From contig JAHDEQ010000001.1 of NCBI GenBank assembly GCA_020628755.1, forward strand, positions 33,779-42,003: 8,225 nucleotides of DNA, given 5' to 3'. Positions within the stretch are counted from its first letter, which is position 1, and every line of letters begins with the position of its first letter. Positions 4,674 to 8,225 of the stretch are shown here, piece after piece. The notes beneath the pieces are model-generated. The model saw only the letters and a list, made by a program, of their open reading frames with translations. It searched no databases and was not told the origin of the DNA. A program made the translations under genes and the position numbers. The stretch is from Saprospiraceae bacterium. Its GTDB lineage: Bacteria > Bacteroidota > Bacteroidia > Chitinophagales > Saprospiraceae.

Positions 4674-7600
4674 CTACAACACACTAATTTTTTGGCTAAG
4701 TTGCTGCTCTCCTATCTTGGCCTGAATGATATAAATGCCTTTTGACCAAGTAGAAATATCAATTTGATTTATATCATTTTGATAAATCTTCACTAACTCT
4801 CCTAAAGTATTAAACACTCGAATTTCAGCAATCGATTTTGTACCAAAAGTTGAAATATTTATCACTTTTGAAGCAGGGTTGGGATAAACCAATAAGTTGG
4901 TTTGGGCGAGGGCATTTTCGGCCGAAACGACAACATTTTCATCAATCGAAATATTAAAAGTATGTGTGCCTGTCCAGCCACCTTCGCCATCAATAATCGT
5001 AAAATCAAAACTATCGGTATCTGTCTCACTTCCATCGTGTACATAGCGGAGTTTGCCCCAAGTAATATTGCCTTGATTAAACTGGTCGCCCACAGAAAGT
5101 GCTGTTCCATCTAAAAAAAGTTGACCATTTTTTACGTTTTCTACTAGCGTAAAATTGAGTTGCCAATCGAGATTTTCATTATCTTCAGCATATAAAAATT
5201 CGTCGTCAATATTTCGTCCCATTGCGGGAGGCAAAGGCATCAACTCATTGCGAATGAGTTGGGGATTGCTCAAATTAATGTCGGTGCAAAATTCTATAGA
5301 CCAATCTTCTAAAGTCCCTCCTGCACTTCCACCAACTTTATCTTCGAGTGTCAAAATCCAATCGCCTTTGGTGCTCTCTCCGATAAAAGCACTAAGCGAC
5401 TCTTGGGGGCGCATCGTGCCAATGGGCGGACACGAAAAGCCCACAGGAGCTTCGTCGTCTAAAGTAATATTGAAAATACCATTGTAATTGGCACAACGTC
5501 CATCAAATAGCAATACACTTTTGCCTGAAGGACTTGTCAATGTCATACGCAAATCACTAAAAAACTCGTGACTTCCTTTGAGTTGACTAATATTTATATC
5601 ACTGATTGTTCCATCTGCAAAAACATTGATTTTGGTTTCTAAGGTTGGAGCTTGTGAACTAGAAATAACAATAGGTACATCAATTGCTTCTTCGGCTTTG
5701 CAGGTAATGGACTGTGTATGAAAGGCAAATATTTTGGAAGATTGCCCTTCGCCACATTCATTATAAGGTAAAATTCGCCAATAGTATAAGGTATTTTCAT
5801 CTAAAAGAAAATCCAAATCATAGGGCGATGTTGTCAAATTGCTAGCTTCGTCAATGATATATTCGGGTGCAAAACTAGGATTGGTGGCGAGTTGTATTTT
5901 ATAAAAATTGGCATCCTCGGCAAAGACCCAATCAAAAGATGGGGTCGCCTCTACGCCTGAATTGCCATCACTAGGATTGCCTAAGCTCAAAGCTGTAAAA
6001 TTGTTAGAAACCGTTGTCAATACAATCGAACGCAAAATCGTATCAGCATTGGAAGCGACAGCTTGCAATACTACTTCGTAGGTATCTTCAACCAAGACAT
6101 TGCTAAAATCCAAAAAGAGTTGACTGCTCTCGCTTGGCAAAATTGTACTAGTAGATAAACTCGCCATTGCATCGTTTGGCACACCACTTATGATACTTAA
6201 ATCAATAGGTTCGTTAAAGCCCAATAACGAGGCTGTACTAATATCAATGGCAACTACTTCAGGCAAACAAACTTGGTAAAAATTGGGGCTGGCTGCCAAT
6301 GCGTAGCTTGGCGCAGTCGGTTCAGCAATATCAAAATTCGTATTTGAAATATCAAAAAAGATATTGTTACTCGCTTTGATTTTCACCCTTGCTTGATTCG
6401 TAATTTCGTTGGGAACGGTTATAAAATCTGAACCGTCATTATTGGTATTTTCTGCCAAAACAATGGGATAAGTATAGCCTCCGTCCAAAGACAAAAGTAT
6501 GTCAACTGCTTGGCAGTTAACAAGGCTGTTAGTGGTATTGGCTACGTCCCATTTTACTTCTACCAAATCTCCTACTTGCCAAGTCATGGCTTCATTGGGA
6601 CTTTCCACCAAGAAAGGGCCAGCCGTTTCGGTTGCCTCAAATTCAATCGCATCCCAAGCGACTCCCCCACCGTTAATATTATTATCTCGTACGGTACAAC
6701 GGAAATTCAATTCTCGACTATAAGGCGGCATCACTTCTGCACGATCAAAACTATTATTCACAATAATTTCCATACGTGGAAAAATACGCTGCGGATCAGG
6801 CGTTGGCGTAAATGAACGAAACAAAGGAGAGGTTTCTTCGGGCTGGCCAGGAGGCGCAAATGGCCCCAAGTCCATTTGTTCCCAACAATAAGTGAGGTTA
6901 TCGTTTTCGGCATCTGTAGCTTCGGCAATCATTTCAAAAGGCGTATTGATGGGAATATAAAATCCGTCTTCAATCGGGATGTTTACATCAGGATTGGTAT
7001 TGCCCGTTTCTGTTTTGAAAGAACAATTGTCGCCATTATTGTCACGGGTATATTTAAAAATTTGGGTCAGAGAGTAGGTAAAATAATAACCATCTGAATC
7101 ACCTTGTATATTGTGGGCTGCGCCACAAACGCCTGCATAGGACATAATAGTAGTGCCACTCCCTGGCTCGTAAGCTGTACCAAAATTGATATTTTGGATG
7201 CTACCACAACTGCTCATGGTGTGCTGCGCTCCTAGTTGGTGTCCCATTTCGTGTCCGACCAAAGAGGTAGCAAAAGCATTGTTGACAGGTGAAAACGTAG
7301 TAGAAGCTGCCCTTGCCTTACCGCCAGTACAAGTACCGCCTAGTTGCGCTAAGCCATTGCCAAATCCCATACTAAAAACGTGTCCAATATCGTAAAACTG
7401 GAAGCCAATAATATTATCAATCGCTTCTTGACTTTCATCAATAAGCGCATCGGTATCACCATTGGTAAAAGGGTCAAAGTCGCCATTAAAGTAAACAATT
7501 TGGTCATTGTCTTCTACCAATTCCATGTGGATGGCGAGGTCTCTTTCAAATATCAAATTGAGTCGATTGAGTGTAACTACAATCGCCGAAAGTCCATCTT

Positions 7601-8225
7601 CTATAGTTCCACCATGTGCGGCCGTAAATTCGCCTGTACAGGCAATTGCTGCACGATAAGTGCGCAATTGGACAGGGCCTCCAGCATTATTTTTTTCTAA
7701 ACTATCTTCATTATCCAAAGAAAATTCGTAAGCTGAATTTTCTAAAAATTCCTCATTGACACCACATTTAAATTGGCTCATCAATTCAGGAGTCAATAAG
7801 TCTTTTGCATAATAAGAAATGTAATATTTGTCTTGAAAAATGGCATAAGGGTCAATATAAATAGACTTGCCTGCTTGATCAATGATAGCATGCAGTCCTT
7901 TGGTCGTGATGTCCAAATGCACTTTGGCTGTTTTGTCTTTAGAGTAGCCTTTGAAGGTTTGAATCATTGGATATTTGGTCGCCAAATTGGGGTGCATTGT
8001 GGTCGTTTGAAAAACAAAAAACTCCATGCGCTCACCATTGGGCAAAGGCAAAAAAATGGATACATTTTTTGCAGCATCGCTTTGGGCAGGAGCTTCTTCC
8101 AAAAGCGATTTGAGGTGCTTGAGTTCTAATTCGTAGGTTTTATATTGTTGAGGAATCGTATATTGAACTGACTTACTAGAAAGTGTGATTTCGTTGGGAT
8201 TGATGTTCTTCCAGTAGTCTTGGGC
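4674..8225 (-). CDS. secreted reprolysin-like zinc metalloprotease with P-domain and T9SS sorting domain (5' end beyond window)
   Basis: The frame is open from the window edge (AQDYWKNINPNEI...) to a TAG at 4674-4676: 1183 residues, with signal peptide and start missing. Numbering from the edge: propeptide ~1-186, containing a cysteine-switch-like KCGV (C154); catalytic domain ~187-400 with the metzincin zinc motif HEMGHQLGAQH (H325, E326, H329, H335) and Met-turn IMSYAG (M361); beta-sandwich linker domains ~405-740, including GPFLVESPN near 536; an Fn3-like module ~747-840 (FYKIQLATNPSF, YYWRILPYNECG); a proprotein-convertase P-domain ~855-981 (SDLRMTLTSPSGKSVLLFDG to DWSIEFC); a cadherin/CSPG-like repeat ~985-1100; and a type A T9SS C-terminal domain ~1109-1183 (LLVYPNPASKVINIS ... 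GIYIIQAKI ... KISVL). The product should cross the outer membrane through T9SS and degrade extracellular protein. The TTG at 8102 is an internal Leu codon, not the start, because family-like propeptide continues upstream. Confidence 0.94.
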   Translation of the reverse strand, partial: AQDYWKNINPNEITLSSKSVQYTIPQQYKTYELELKHLKSLLEEAPAQSDAAKNVSIFLPLPNGERMEFFVFQTTTMHPNLATKYPMIQTFKGYSKDKTAKVHLDITTKGLHAIIDQAGKSIYIDPYAIFQDKYYISYYAKDLLTPELMSQFKCGVNEEFLENSAYEFSLDNEDSLEKNNAGGPVQLRTYRAAIACTGEFTAAHGGTIEDGLSAIVVTLNRLNLIFERDLAIHMELVEDNDQIVYFNGDFDPFTNGDTDALIDESQEAIDNIIGFQFYDIGHVFSMGFGNGLAQLGGTCTGGKARAASTTFSPVNNAFATSLVGHEMGHQLGAQHTMSSCGSIQNINFGTAYEPGSGTTIMSYAGVCGAAHNIQGDSDGYYFTYSLTQIFKYTRDNNGDNCSFKTETGNTNPDVNIPIEDGFYIPINTPFEMIAEATDAENDNLTYCWEQMDLGPFAPPGQPEETSPLFRSFTPTPDPQRIFPRMEIIVNNSFDRAEVMPPYSRELNFRCTVRDNNINGGGVAWDAIEFEATETAGPFLVESPNEAMTWQVGDLVEVKWDVANTTNSLVNCQAVDILLSLDGGYTYPIVLAENTNNDGSDFITVPNEITNQARVKIKASNNIFFDISNTNFDIAEPTAPSYALAASPNFYQVCLPEVVAIDISTASLLGFNEPIDLSIISGVPNDAMASLSTSTILPSESSQLFLDFSNVLVEDTYEVVLQAVASNADTILRSIVLTTVSNNFTALSLGNPSDGNSGVEATPSFDWVFAEDANFYKIQLATNPSFAPEYIIDEASNLTTSPYDLDFLLDENTLYYWRILPYNECGEGQSSKIFAFHTQSITCKAEEAIDVPIVISSSQAPTLETKINVFADGTISDINISQLKGSHEFFSDLRMTLTSPSGKSVLLFDGRCANYNGIFNITLDDEAPVGFSCPPIGTMRPQESLSAFIGESTKGDWILTLEDKVGGSAGGTLEDWSIEFCTDINLSNPQLIRNELMPLPPAMGRNIDDEFLYAEDNENLDWQLNFTLVENVKNGQLFLDGTALSVGDQFNQGNITWGKLRYVHDGSETDTDSFDFTIIDGEGGWTGTHTFNISIDENVVVSAENALAQTNLLVYPNPASKVINISTFGTKSIAEIRVFNTLGELVKIYQNDINQIDISTWSKGIYIIQAKIGEQQLSQKISVL
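5241..5261. repeat. 9-bp inverted repeat with 3-nt loop inside the protease gene
   Basis: CAACTCATT (5241-5249) and AATGAGTTG (5253-5261) are exact reverse complements around GCG. It falls in the linker between the P-domain and the cadherin-like repeat. A perfect 9-bp stem with so short a loop is mildly unusual; chance is a reasonable explanation in a gene of 3.5 kb. Confidence 0.4.

Noticed and set aside
4674..8102. Protease start at the TTG codon 8102-8100
   Set aside because: The same frame continues upstream without a stop to the window edge and encodes propeptide-like sequence (YWKNINP ... YELELKHLKSLLEEAP), so this TTG is an internal leucine and the gene is 5'-partial.
1..8102. Oar-type receptor and protease acting together in protease secretion, by analogy with Oar and PopC of Myxococcus
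   Set aside because: The protease carries its own T9SS sorting domain, the genes are 2.3 kb apart with unrelated genes between, and the receptor subtype is not certain.

Overview
The window looks like chromosomal DNA from a member of the Bacteroidota, possibly a Saprospiria- or Cytophagia-type marine or environmental bacterium; the class is a guess. Supporting signs are the AT-leaning composition, starts without Shine-Dalgarno sequences, a TAnnTTTG-type promoter element, a TonB-dependent receptor with an N-terminal carboxypeptidase-regulatory-like domain, and a huge multidomain protease ending in a type IX secretion (T9SS) sorting domain.

Layout: (1) 1-2399, minus strand: the first ~800 residues of a TonB-dependent outer-membrane receptor, cut at its C-terminus by the window edge. 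(2) 2400-2854: a 455-bp intergenic stretch with no convincing gene, containing a perfect 9-bp stem-loop close to the receptor start. (3) 2855-3799, minus: a complete 314-residue NAD-dependent D-2-hydroxyacid dehydrogenase of the SerA-like type without a regulatory domain. (4) 3800-3932: a divergent promoter region with 4.5 copies of an 8-bp tandem repeat and a long imperfect inverted repeat on the dehydrogenase side, and a good Bacteroidota -7 element on the other. (5) 3933-4619, plus: a 228-residue lipoprotein of unknown function. (6) 4674-8225, minus: a reprolysin-like zinc metalloprotease with P-domain, cadherin-like repeat and T9SS C-terminal domain, cut at its N-terminus by the window edge. 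The reading frame runs open to the edge, so the true start lies outside.

Three of the four genes act at or outside the cell envelope (receptor, lipoprotein, secreted protease); the dehydrogenase is cytoplasmic. Strand changes and the long gaps argue against one operon, and nothing in the sequence shows that the four genes form a single pathway. I did not find a defence system, mobile element, CRISPR array, tRNA or rRNA.

The most unusual signal is structural. The small lipoprotein gene carries two long perfect inverted repeats (12-bp and 13-bp arms with 5- and 4-nt loops) inside its coding sequence. A 23-bp near-perfect palindrome lies inside the neighbouring dehydrogenase gene, and a repeat-built hairpin lies between these two genes. 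Such a cluster of hairpins is more than I would expect by chance and is the main thing to check.
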